A stretch of DNA of 7,846 bases from Acidobacteriota bacterium. Its GTDB lineage: Bacteria > Acidobacteriota > Terriglobia > Terriglobales > Acidobacteriaceae. The position numbers were made by a program, and so were the translations under genes. Positions 1 through 5,796 of this stretch are shown piece by piece. How positions within the stretch are numbered: the first letter of the stretch is position 1; each line of letters opens with the position of its first letter. Location of the stretch: assembly GCA_003225655.1 (NCBI GenBank), contig QIAW01000634.1:1-7846 (forward strand), written 5' to 3'. The notes under the pieces are model-generated. The model was not told the DNA's origin. It saw only the letters and a program-made list of their open reading frames with translations, and made no database searches.

Positions 1-23
1 TTTCACCGATTGCGCAGACCAAG

Positions 24-404
24 TCAGGGTGGAGGCCAGGCATCAATTCGCCGCGATCTGGGCGGCTGAGGGTTGTATTCATAGACCCAGCAGAATAAAT
101 TCTCCTCTTTCAAATGGACCTGGCACCTCCTGCGGACAAAAAGACTTTTGCCCGGAGTTTCAGGGTCGTATCCTTCATAGGTATCGAGAAATTTCAGCAC
201 GGCAGGATCATTGAACTCCAGAATCTCACCCTCGACCTCGCCGCCATTGGCATCCAGCCGCACGCCGGGATACATGCCCAAATCGTAGAGAAACCCGCGG
301 ATGGTCGCTCTTCCCACGTTCCTCAGATAGCGCATCACTTCCACGATTTCTGCGGGGGCAACTTCCAGCTTCAGCGTTCCATAGACAAACAGGTAATCAG
401 CCAC
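24..404 (-). CDS. gamma-glutamylcyclotransferase (AIG2/GGCT-like) family protein
   Basis: Small cytosolic protein of 126 residues in the gamma-glutamylcyclotransferase / AIG2-like fold. Family members release 5-oxoproline from gamma-glutamyl compounds, but many bacterial ones have no known substrate. Seen in the sequence: the N-terminal VYGTLK signature (residues 7-12) that forms the substrate-binding loop; a G-x-L-Y-D-L segment (37-42); Glu77 inside DTYEGYD, at the usual place of the catalytic acid; and a C-terminal W-V-Y-E-Y-N strand (106-111). Length is typical. The start is GTG at 404, just ahead of the YGTL strand; no ATG lies early enough and no clear Shine-Dalgarno site is visible. The last residues are proline- and arginine-rich. 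It is divergent from ispD across an 86-bp spacer. The family call is firm; the substrate is unknown. Confidence 0.85.
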   Translation of the reverse strand: MADYLFVYGTLKLEVAPAEIVEVMRYLRNVGRATIRGFLYDLGMYPGVRLDANGGEVEGEILEFNDPAVLKFLDTYEGYDPETPGKSLFVRRRCQVHLKEENLFCWVYEYNPQPPRSRRIDAWPPP

Positions 405-410
405 CTGCTT

Positions 411-438
411 AGTTTCCAGTTTCGAGTTTCAAGTTTCA
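411..438. repeat. tandem heptamer repeat AGTTTC(C/G/A), four copies
   Basis: Four head-to-tail 7-bp units fill 411-438: AGTTTCC, AGTTTCG, AGTTTCA, AGTTTCA. A partial unit follows at 439, and one more separate copy (AGTTTCG) sits at 450-456. The array lies in the divergent spacer between the GGCT-like gene and ispD, so it could affect expression of either, but nothing visible proves a role. It could also be slippage-prone filler sequence. Confidence 0.8.
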
Positions 439-470
439 AGTCAAAGGGAAGTTTCGGAAATCACCGCTGT

Positions 471-476
471 TATACT
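471..476 (+). promoter_or_regulatory. possible -10 element for ispD
   Basis: TATACT matches the sigma-70 -10 consensus at five of six positions and ends 14 bases before the ispD ATG. No convincing -35 hexamer lies 16-18 bases upstream, and no Shine-Dalgarno site precedes the ATG. If this is the promoter, the 5' leader would be only about 8 bases long. Weak evidence. Confidence 0.3.
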
Positions 477-490
477 TTTAAGTCATTTGC

Positions 491-1187
491 ATGAAGGTTT
501 TTGTCATCATTCCGGCGGCGGGACTGGGGACGCGCATGAGCGCCGGTGCAAAGAAGGGCCCACGGCCTTCGAAACAATTCACCGAGCTGGGCGGCACTCC
601 TATCCTGATTCATACCTTGCGCAAGTTTGCCGTCTGCAACCAGGTCAATGAAATCTGTGTGGCCCTGCGCAAGAATGAAATGGAAGCATTCCGGCGGCAG
701 CTCGAGCACGAAGGCCTGAAAAAGCCGGTGCAGATGGTAGAAGGGGGCGAGCACCGCCAGGAATCTGTAGCCAATGCGCTGCGGGGAATTACTGCCAAAG
801 ACGATGATATTGTGCTGGTGCACGATGCTGTGCGTCCCTTCGTGGAAGTCGAAACCATTCAGGCGGTGATTGCCGCGGTGAAAAAATCGGGCGCCGCCAT
901 TGCCGGAGTTCCGGCGGTGGATACGATCAAAAAAGTCGAGCGCACCGCCGACCATTCCCCGCGAGCAGGTCGTGATGGCGCAGACCCCGCAGGGTGCTTT
1001 CTACAACATCATGCGCAAAGCCTTCGATGAAGCCTCGGCCGACGGCTTCACGGGCACAGATGAAGCCTCGCTGATCGAGCGCTCGGGACACGAAGTAATG
1101 GTGGTCATGGGCTCGGCGCGCAATATCAAGATCACAACGCCGGCAGACATGGAACTGGCAGAGTTTTTCCTGAGCCAGAAAAAATAA
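491..1187 (+). CDS. ispD: 2-C-methyl-D-erythritol 4-phosphate cytidylyltransferase, reading frame broken near 950
   Basis: IspD transfers CMP from CTP to methylerythritol phosphate in the cytosolic MEP isoprenoid pathway. The first frame (491 to about 950) shows the nucleotide-binding AAGLGTRM loop (residues 9-16) with Arg15, Lys28 in the following S-K-Q-F, GGEHRQESVANAL (85-97), VHDAVRPF (110-117) and VDTIKKVE (143-150). The rest of the enzyme is in the next frame, from about 951 to 1187: TIPREQVVMAQTPQGAF, GTDEAS, and NIKITTPADMELAE near the end. Read alone, the first frame stops at 1030 after 179 residues. About three or four residues normally found between the VE of DTIKKVE and TIPRE are absent. 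That fits loss of 3n+2 bases (for example 11 or 14) rather than a single-base slip. The joined product would be about 231 residues, near the usual 230-236. It is either a real inactivating deletion or a sequence/assembly error in what should be an essential gene. Confidence 0.9.
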
Positions 1188-1192
1188 AGACT

Positions 1193-1221
1193 TACCGCGG
1201 ATTGCACGGATCTCGCGGATT
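1193..1221. repeat. left inverted repeat of the GxxExxY cassette (29 bp)
   Basis: The repeat begins five bases after the ispD stop codon. It is built of three 9-bp units, CGCGGATTG, CACGGATCT and CGCGGATTC (1196-1222). It matches the reverse complement of 1624-1652 at 26 of 29 positions. The pair encloses the GxxExxY ORF. Confidence 0.85.
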
Positions 1222-1329
1222 CGTTTGGTGCTATAGGATCTGAAAAATTCGATGAAATTATTTAGGGATATGATGGTATCAAAATATGCCTGGACTAAAA
1301 AGTGACAGTGGCGCCAGATTGGCGAAGCA

Positions 1330-1641
1330 ATGGAATACAATCGATCCATGGCAATTGCGTTAGCTGACCTGGGCTTAAAGATTGAAGTTGAACATCCAGT
1401 GCCAGTATCTTTTCGAGGACAAATCGTAGGAGATTTTCGAACAGACATTCCAGTTGAAGATCGTGTTCTTCTTGAGCTTAAGGCACTGAGGCATATGGAC
1501 AATTCCACAGAAGGTCAAATCCTGCACTATCTGCGAGCTACTCGATTTGAAGTCGGTTTATTGATGAACTTCGGTCCTAAAGCTGAGTTCCGGCGATTTA
1601 TTCTGGAAAACACAAACAAGAAAAATCCGCGGAATCCGTGA
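1330..1641 (+). CDS. GxxExxY family protein (PD-(D/E)XK nuclease fold), N-terminus lost or degraded
   Basis: Matches the C-terminal three quarters of the GxxExxY family (PDDEXK_3), whose cellular role is unknown. The visible core reads G-D-F-R-T-D followed by LLELKAL, giving the Asp and the E-x-K pattern of a PD-(D/E)XK nuclease centre (roughly residues 34-53). A long hydrophobic strand, VGLLMNFG, follows, as is usual in the family. Family members normally begin with about 30 further residues that include the G-P-G-x-x-E-x-x-Y motif. Here the frame is closed by a TGA at 1303-1305, and only a weak G-E-A-M-E-Y (1321-1338) stands at that place. Upstream fragments in other frames hint at a decayed N-terminus. 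No good ribosome site precedes the ATG at 1330. The last codons, K-N-P-R-N-P-stop, are encoded by the right inverted repeat. Probably a truncated or decaying copy of 103 residues. Confidence 0.7.
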   Translation: MEYNRSMAIALADLGLKIEVEHPVPVSFRGQIVGDFRTDIPVEDRVLLELKALRHMDNSTEGQILHYLRATRFEVGLLMNFGPKAEFRRFILENTNKKNPRNP

Positions 1642-1652
1642 AATCCGCGGTA
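1624..1652. repeat. right inverted repeat of the GxxExxY cassette (29 bp)
   Basis: Reverse complement of the left repeat with three mismatches. Read on the minus strand it shows the same three 9-bp units (CGCGGATTT, CACGGATTC, CGCGGATTT). It contains the stop codon and last codons of the GxxExxY ORF. Its outer end runs into GGTAGG (1649-1654), the only Shine-Dalgarno-like stretch upstream of ispF. Confidence 0.85.
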
Positions 1653-1666
1653 GGTATTTACTAAAA

Positions 1667-2185
1667 ATGAGAATTGGCTATGGGTGGGACTCACATGAAT
1701 TCAAGCCCGGCATTCCCCTGATGATTGGCGGGGTGGAGTTGGCGCACGACAAGGGACTTGCCGGACACTCCGATGGCGACGTGCTGCTGCACGCAATCAC
1801 TGACGCGTTGCTGGGCGCCGTTGCTGCGGGCGATATTCGCAGCTACTTTCCTCCTTCTGATCCTAAGTGGAAGGGTGCGAAGTCGGCCATCTTCCTGGAA
1901 GAAGCCCTGAAGCAGGTCGCGCGCGCCGGTTATGCTATCGCCAACGTGGATTCGACGTTAATCCTGGCAGAGCCTAAGATCGGCCCGCACGCCAGTCGCA
2001 TCCAGGCCCGCGTGGCTGAATTATTACGAATCAAGCCGGGAGCGGTGGGCATCAAAGCTAAAACTCCTGAAGGTATGGGGACAGACAACGCCGCCATTGC
2101 GCATGTGACGGTGTTGCTCGAAAAAAAGCTGCCGAGAAAAAAGAAAGCCAAGCGAAAAATACATCCTGCAAAAAGAAGGAAGTGA
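1667..2185 (+). CDS. ispF: 2-C-methyl-D-erythritol 2,4-cyclodiphosphate synthase
   Basis: IspF cyclises the CDP-ME 2-phosphate intermediate to methylerythritol cyclodiphosphate with release of CMP, in the cytosolic MEP pathway; the family works as a homotrimer with one zinc per site. Asp8, His10 (GWDSH) and His42 (in VLLHAITDALLG) are all present at the standard zinc-ligand positions. So are GHSDGD (33-38), the G-D-I-x-x-x-F-P-P-S-D-P-K-W-K-G loop, and K-A-K-T-P-E-G-M-G near the CMP site. The core is complete at about 155 residues. A strongly basic, lysine/arginine-rich tail of roughly 20 residues then extends it to 172, which most IspF proteins lack. The ATG at 1667 gives the normal N-terminus; only a weak, distant GGTAGG precedes it, partly inside the cassette repeat. 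The next gene starts four bases downstream, suggesting coupling. Confidence 0.95.
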   Translation: MRIGYGWDSHEFKPGIPLMIGGVELAHDKGLAGHSDGDVLLHAITDALLGAVAAGDIRSYFPPSDPKWKGAKSAIFLEEALKQVARAGYAIANVDSTLILAEPKIGPHASRIQARVAELLRIKPGAVGIKAKTPEGMGTDNAAIAHVTVLLEKKLPRKKKAKRKIHPAKRRK

Positions 2186-2189
2186 GTGC

Positions 2190-4031
2190 TTGAAAATAAA
2201 ACCCCGGTTTTCATTCGCAATCTCTTTTTTGTTGGTAACTGCGGCGTTTGGGCAAAAAAACATTTCTAATCCCGCCGACTGGCGTACGCCGGCAGAGATT
2301 TCCGACTACCGCACCACGCCACGCTATGAGGAGACGATGGCCTACGTGCGGCGTGCAGCTGCGGCTGCTCCCAAGCAAGTAAAGATAGAAACCTTCGGCA
2401 AAACAGGCGAAGGCCGCGATCTTTATGTGGTGGCTGTTTCCAAAGACGGAGTCTTTGATCCCGCCGCGCTACACCAGGCCGAACGTCCCATTGTGCTCAT
2501 TCAGAACGCCATACACGCCGGCGAGATGGATGGCAAAGATTCCTGCCTGGCGTTGCTGCGCGACATGGTGATTACCAAAAGTAAAGCTGCTCTGCTCGAC
2601 CGTGCTGTGGTACTGATGATTCCCATCTACAACGCTGACGGCCATGAGCGTTTCGGCCAGTACAACCGCATTAATCAGAACGGCCCCGAGCAGATGGGCT
2701 GGCGCACCCAGGCACAGAACCTGAATTTGAACCGCGATTATTTGAAGGCCGATGCGCCCGAGACCCGCGCTTTCCTGAAGCTTTGGAACAAGTGGCTGCC
2801 TGACTTTTTTGTGGATGATCACGTCACCGACGGCGCCGATTACCAGTATGACGTGACCTACACGCTTGATACCGGCCTCGATGTTGATCCTGCCCTGGCT
2901 GGGTGGCAACACGATGTGCTGGCGCCGTACCTCGAGCAATCGGTCACCGCTGCCGGACACAAGATTGCGCCCTACATAAACCTTGTGGAAGAGACCGACC
3001 CCGCCAAGGGGATTACCAACTCGCAAGATATGCCGCGCTTTTCTACTGGATACATGATTCTGCAGAACCGTCCCGGCATGCTGGTAGAGCTGCACATGCT
3101 GAAGGACTACAAGACGCGAGTGACCGGCAACTACGAAATTTTGCGCGCGCTGCTTGAGGCCATCAATCGCGATGCCGGCAAACTCGTGGCCATGAATCGC
3201 GCAGCCGACGCGGCCACGATTGCCGCGGGAAAACAATTTGCTCCCGGCACCGCCTTTCCTCTTCAGCTTACGCCCAGCGGGACCGAGACCTTCCATTTTC
3301 TCGGCTACAAATACACGCGCAGTTTAAGCGAAATTTCCGGCGCCATTCGCATTGAGTACAGCCACGAGCCATGGGAGCAGGACGTGCCGCGCCAGAGCGG
3401 GCTTAAGCCAGTGCTTACGATTGCGCCGCCGCGTGCCTATATTGTTCCCGCGCAATGGACGCAGGTCATCGACGTCCTTGAAGCGCACGGCTTGCGCCTG
3501 GAACGCACCGCCGCACCCTGGAGCGCGGAGGTCGAAACCTATCGCTGCACGCCGGCATGGCAAGCGAAGCCGTTTGAAGGCCGCATCCCGCTGGCCGCTT
3601 CGGCGGAATCGGGCGCTCGCGAGAAATCCATGTGCAAGGCGGTGCAGGAAAAGCTTTCCTTCCCTGTGGGTTCTGTAGTCGTGCCGCTGGACCAGCGCGC
3701 CGCCAAGGTGGCGATCCATTTTCTCGAACCTGATGGGCCTGATTCGGCGGTGAGCTGGGGGTTCTTCAATTCCATCTTCGAGCAGAAGGAATATGCCGAA
3801 GGATACGTGCTGGAAAAACTTGCCCGCGAAATGATGACCAAAGACCCCAAGGTGAAACAAGAGTTCGAAGCCAAAGTTGCCAGCGACCCCAGATTCGCCG
3901 CTAGTCCTGATGCCCGTCTGAATTTCTTTTACCAGCACTCGCCCTGGTGGGACCAGTATAAGGACCGTTATCCAGTGGGCAGGTTGAAGTCGCTGGAAGG
4001 AGTGCCGCTGGCACAAGTGAAGAGAGAGTAA
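2190..4031 (+). CDS. secreted M14 family zinc carboxypeptidase-like protein
   Basis: Exported zinc metallopeptidase of 613 residues in the M14 (carboxypeptidase A) fold. Residues 1 to about 21 form a signal peptide with a basic start, a hydrophobic core (FAISFLLVTAAFG) and probable cleavage near AFG-Q. Catalytic features visible: His109 and Glu112 in NAIHAGEMDG (first two zinc ligands), N-L-N-R-D-Y with Arg182 (carboxylate-binding type arginine), His211 in DDHVTDG (third ligand) and Glu300 in MLVELHMLKDYKTR (general base). The domain therefore looks active. About 300 residues of unassigned C-terminal sequence follow. The TTG at 2190 is chosen because AAGGA (2176-2180) lies nine bases upstream, the signal peptide begins there, and the next in-frame ATG would remove it. 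It starts four bases after ispF stops, so probably the same transcript. Substrate is unknown; peptide scavenging or wall-peptide trimming is possible. Confidence 0.88.
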   Translation: MKIKPRFSFAISFLLVTAAFGQKNISNPADWRTPAEISDYRTTPRYEETMAYVRRAAAAAPKQVKIETFGKTGEGRDLYVVAVSKDGVFDPAALHQAERPIVLIQNAIHAGEMDGKDSCLALLRDMVITKSKAALLDRAVVLMIPIYNADGHERFGQYNRINQNGPEQMGWRTQAQNLNLNRDYLKADAPETRAFLKLWNKWLPDFFVDDHVTDGADYQYDVTYTLDTGLDVDPALAGWQHDVLAPYLEQSVTAAGHKIAPYINLVEETDPAKGITNSQDMPRFSTGYMILQNRPGMLVELHMLKDYKTRVTGNYEILRALLEAINRDAGKLVAMNRAADAATIAAGKQFAPGTAFPLQLTPSGTETFHFLGYKYTRSLSEISGAIRIEYSHEPWEQDVPRQSGLKPVLTIAPPRAYIVPAQWTQVIDVLEAHGLRLERTAAPWSAEVETYRCTPAWQAKPFEGRIPLAASAESGAREKSMCKAVQEKLSFPVGSVVVPLDQRAAKVAIHFLEPDGPDSAVSWGFFNSIFEQKEYAEGYVLEKLAREMMTKDPKVKQEFEAKVASDPRFAASPDARLNFFYQHSPWWDQYKDRYPVGRLKSLEGVPLAQVKRE

Positions 4032-4035
4032 CAGT

Positions 4036-4485
4036 ATGCAATGGTTCAAGCGGCTTTTCGGATTACCTTCCGCAGGTTCACTGTCGAATCATGGATCTCA
4101 TTCGGTTAGACGTGTAACTCTCAGCGATCCACTCGTCATTGTGGCTCCACGAATTGCTTTTCTTAATTTACTCGGAGCATCTGCGCAATCAATCCTCGAA
4201 GAAGACAAGCTCGCATTCGCACCGCTGTTTGCTTCCTGTGAAGAGAGCCAGATAGATACACCCCAGTGCGATGTGCTGTTGATTTACGCTCAGTTGCAGA
4301 GCGACGGCCAGATTCGTGCGGCTTCTGAGAGCCTGCGTGACATAATCCACAGATCACGTGCACCGATTGTGGTTGTGGCAACAGAGAATGATGGTAAGAG
4401 CTACATCGCAGCAAGCAAGCGTCCGGGAGCGGGACGCGCCAACCTAGTCATGACGCTCAAGCGCAATGGCCCAACAAGTTCCTAG
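4036..4485 (+). CDS. unrecognised conserved-type protein, probably truncated by a frame break
   Basis: A 149-residue soluble protein that I cannot assign to a named family. It starts four bases after the M14 gene; the preceding purine run GAGAGAG may serve as a ribosome site. After a short basic N-terminus the sequence alternates hydrophobic strands and helices: PLVIVAPRIAFLNLLG (32-47), CDVLLIYAQ (79-87), a helix around 94-107, then APIVVVATENDGKSYIAASK (109-128). This resembles an alpha/beta domain. No signal peptide or membrane segment is seen. Base composition is less GC-rich than its neighbours. The frame ends with R-N-G-P-T-S-S, while the adjoining frame (4466-4552) encodes a peptide that looks like the genuine C-terminus, so a deletion of 3n+2 bases may have cut out a middle piece. 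Whether the 149-residue product is functional is doubtful. Confidence 0.6.
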   Translation: MQWFKRLFGLPSAGSLSNHGSHSVRRVTLSDPLVIVAPRIAFLNLLGASAQSILEEDKLAFAPLFASCEESQIDTPQCDVLLIYAQLQSDGQIRAASESLRDIIHRSRAPIVVVATENDGKSYIAASKRPGAGRANLVMTLKRNGPTSS

Positions 4486-4552
4486 ATTAGAACATCCCAA
4501 CGCTCCCGATTCGATTTTCGCTGCCGAAGTGAGCCACATCATTTTCAAATGA
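4466..4552 (+). pseudogene. probable out-of-frame 3' remnant of the 4036 gene
   Basis: The frame one base later than the upstream ORF reads a 28-residue peptide containing V-P-R-L-E-H-P-N-A-P-D-S-I-F-A-A and ending S-H-I-I-F-K before TGA. It picks up exactly where the upstream ORF runs out and has a protein-like, proline-punctuated character. I have an unverified impression that related acidobacterial proteins end with a similar H-P-x-C-P-x-x-I-F segment. A short coincidental frame is the alternative. Confidence 0.4.
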
Positions 4553-4604
4553 AGGCGCGCACCGAGCACGAACTCCCTCCTTTGAATCGCATCGGAACTC
4601 CTTT

Positions 4605-4633
4605 TAGACACTCGGCCCAACCTTCTATATAAC
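4605..4633 (+). promoter_or_regulatory. sigma-70-type promoter for the GT-C membrane protein
   Basis: TAGACA (4605-4610, five of six to TTGACA) is followed by exactly 17 bases and then TATAAC (4628-4633, five of six to TATAAT). Six bases separate the -10 box from the GTG at 4640, so the predicted transcription start falls on or next to the start codon. No Shine-Dalgarno site lies upstream of that GTG, consistent with a leaderless mRNA. Confidence 0.6.
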
Positions 4634-4639
4634 TCTTCT

Positions 4640-5755
4640 GTGACCTTTTTCGGATTGGAGGTTCGGCGTCCGCAGGTTTTCGGCGGGCTTCTATTGCTGG
4701 CATTGGCCGTGGGGGCGCTGATGACGTCGCGCAAAACTCCGTTGTCGCCCGATGAGCTTCAGCTTCTAAACCGGAGCGTCGAAATTACGGCTCCTATCAA
4801 GCCAGAATTGCGCAAAGATCCGGTGGCCGATTCAATTTTGCTGTACCGGGTTACGCGAGTCTTTGAACCTTCATTCGACCAGTTGCAGCCGGGGAGGGCT
4901 TACGGCACAGCGCTTCTCAGCTGGCTACCCACGCTTTACCGGCTGCCATTTCTAGTATTTGGGTTATGGCTGGGCGGCGCCCTATGGTGGGTTTCACGCC
5001 GGCTCTTCAATAATGAAGGTGGATACGTGGCACTGGCGCTCTTCTGTTTCTCTCCGCTGGTGATTCTCGCCAGCTCGCGCATCAATGCAGAGATTATCGC
5101 CGCCTGGGGGCTCTTCGGCATCGTGTACACCGCCATCGGCGTGGGACACACGCTTTACTCGCCGCCGCGCCGCTGGCCGCCACGCATTCTGCTGCTCGGC
5201 TTGGCCTTCGGATTTACCGCCGCTGCCCATCTCGGCGCCGCCCTGCTGGGTGCAGGGCTCGCCATTTTTTTTCTGCTGTATCTGTCGCCGAGTGATCGCA
5301 CGTTAGCGGCCCTCGCCGTCTTTGCAACCGCTTGGCTGGTAGCCTTTATTTTTTTATTGGGTTGCTACGGATGGGACTCTTCTTTTTCCGGCTTGCTCAC
5401 ATACGCCGGCGAGACCCTGCGGCCTTCTATGCCGCGAGTTGGCTCGTTTGCTTCCTGGCTTGAGCCGATTAACCTGCCTACGATTGCCCTGCTGCTTGTG
5501 GCATTGGCGGTCTTTGCTGGCTGGAAGCGCACCCGCTACTTTGGCAATTGGACTCCGCTGCTGGTCATTGTCCTCATCGTGCTGCTGCAATTCCCTGGAA
5601 CGGCACCCGTGATCTGGATCGCGCCATTCGTCTACGTCTTCGCTGGGGGGATCGCGGCCGACCTGCTGGAATCAAGATACCGCCGGAGCACGCAGGTTGT
5701 GCTTGCGTCGTTCATTGGCCTGCAGGCGCTTTTGAGTTTTCCGTTACACTGGTAA
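4640..5755 (+). CDS. multi-pass membrane protein, GT-C (GT39-like) glycosyltransferase type
   Basis: Integral membrane protein of 371 residues. Hydrophobic segments lie near 13-29, 98-116, 128-146, 148-168, 183-216, 223-243, 280-298, 307-322, 324-342 and 353-368, so about ten helices. After the first helix an external loop carries T-P-L-S-P-D-E-L (35-42). This is the usual place and form of the acidic motif of GT-C glycosyltransferases that use polyprenyl-phosphate sugars, and the DE pair is the candidate catalytic site. It is shorter than typical GT39 proteins (often about 500 residues) and lacks an obvious C-terminal soluble domain, so acceptor and donor cannot be named. The start at GTG 4640 is set by the first open stretch and by the promoter just upstream; the open frame begins after a TGA at 4583. 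An internal GGAGG at 4657 has no suitable start behind it. Function is inferred from topology and one motif. Confidence 0.65.
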   Translation: MTFFGLEVRRPQVFGGLLLLALAVGALMTSRKTPLSPDELQLLNRSVEITAPIKPELRKDPVADSILLYRVTRVFEPSFDQLQPGRAYGTALLSWLPTLYRLPFLVFGLWLGGALWWVSRRLFNNEGGYVALALFCFSPLVILASSRINAEIIAAWGLFGIVYTAIGVGHTLYSPPRRWPPRILLLGLAFGFTAAAHLGAALLGAGLAIFFLLYLSPSDRTLAALAVFATAWLVAFIFLLGCYGWDSSFSGLLTYAGETLRPSMPRVGSFASWLEPINLPTIALLLVALAVFAGWKRTRYFGNWTPLLVIVLIVLLQFPGTAPVIWIAPFVYVFAGGIAADLLESRYRRSTQVVLASFIGLQALLSFPLHW

Positions 5756-5786
5756 TCTGCGAAAGGCATCTCGCCAGCCGCAAGGC

Positions 5787-5792
5787 AGGAGG
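5787..5792 (+). promoter_or_regulatory. strong ribosome binding site that fixes the zinc-finger protein start
   Basis: AGGAGG is a perfect Shine-Dalgarno core and lies four bases before the ATG at 5797, slightly closer than usual. It supports that ATG over the longer upstream reading frame, which merely runs antiphase through the end of the membrane protein gene. Confidence 0.75.
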
Positions 5793-5796
5793 TTCC

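Larger units (their letters stand above)
1193..1652. mobile_element. inverted-repeat-bounded GxxExxY cassette inserted between ispD and ispF
   Basis: A 460-bp segment is bounded by 29-bp inverted repeats (26 of 29 positions match) and carries one ORF. It is visibly AT-richer than its flanks, especially 1225-1300. It fits tightly between two genes of one pathway that are adjacent or overlapping in many bacteria: five bases after ispD and 14 before ispF. No transposase is present and I see no clear target-site duplication, so if it moves it must do so in trans or by another mechanism. My recollection, unverified, is that GxxExxY genes in other bacteria are often flanked by similar CCGCGGATT-type repeats. 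Confidence 0.6.

Noticed and set aside
929..934. Run of six A in ispD as a programmed frameshift site
   Set aside because: The original frame still reads family-like residues (K-V-E-R-T-A-D) after the run, and residues are missing at the junction, so slippage here would not restore a normal protein.
927..1508. A 193-residue minus-strand open frame spanning ispD and the cassette
   Set aside because: It crosses the inverted repeat and two unrelated plus-strand genes, with no protein-family features.
1193..1652. The CGCGGATT-type units as a CRISPR array
   Set aside because: There are only two clusters, in inverted orientation, made of 9-bp units without spacers, and there is no cas gene.
2469..4049. 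Two long minus-strand open frames (275 and 241 residues) opposite the M14 gene
   Set aside because: They are antisense to a gene with intact catalytic residues and show no recognisable domain; they arise from GC-rich third positions.
4657..4661. GGAGG as the true ribosome site for a later start of the membrane protein
   Set aside because: No ATG, GTG or TTG in frame lies at a suitable distance; the next ATG (about 4721) would remove the first membrane helix.
5548..5796. Longer 5' extension of the zinc finger frame back to 5548
   Set aside because: It runs out of frame through the membrane protein gene and lacks zinc-finger homology; AGGAGG at 5787-5792 supports the start at 5797.
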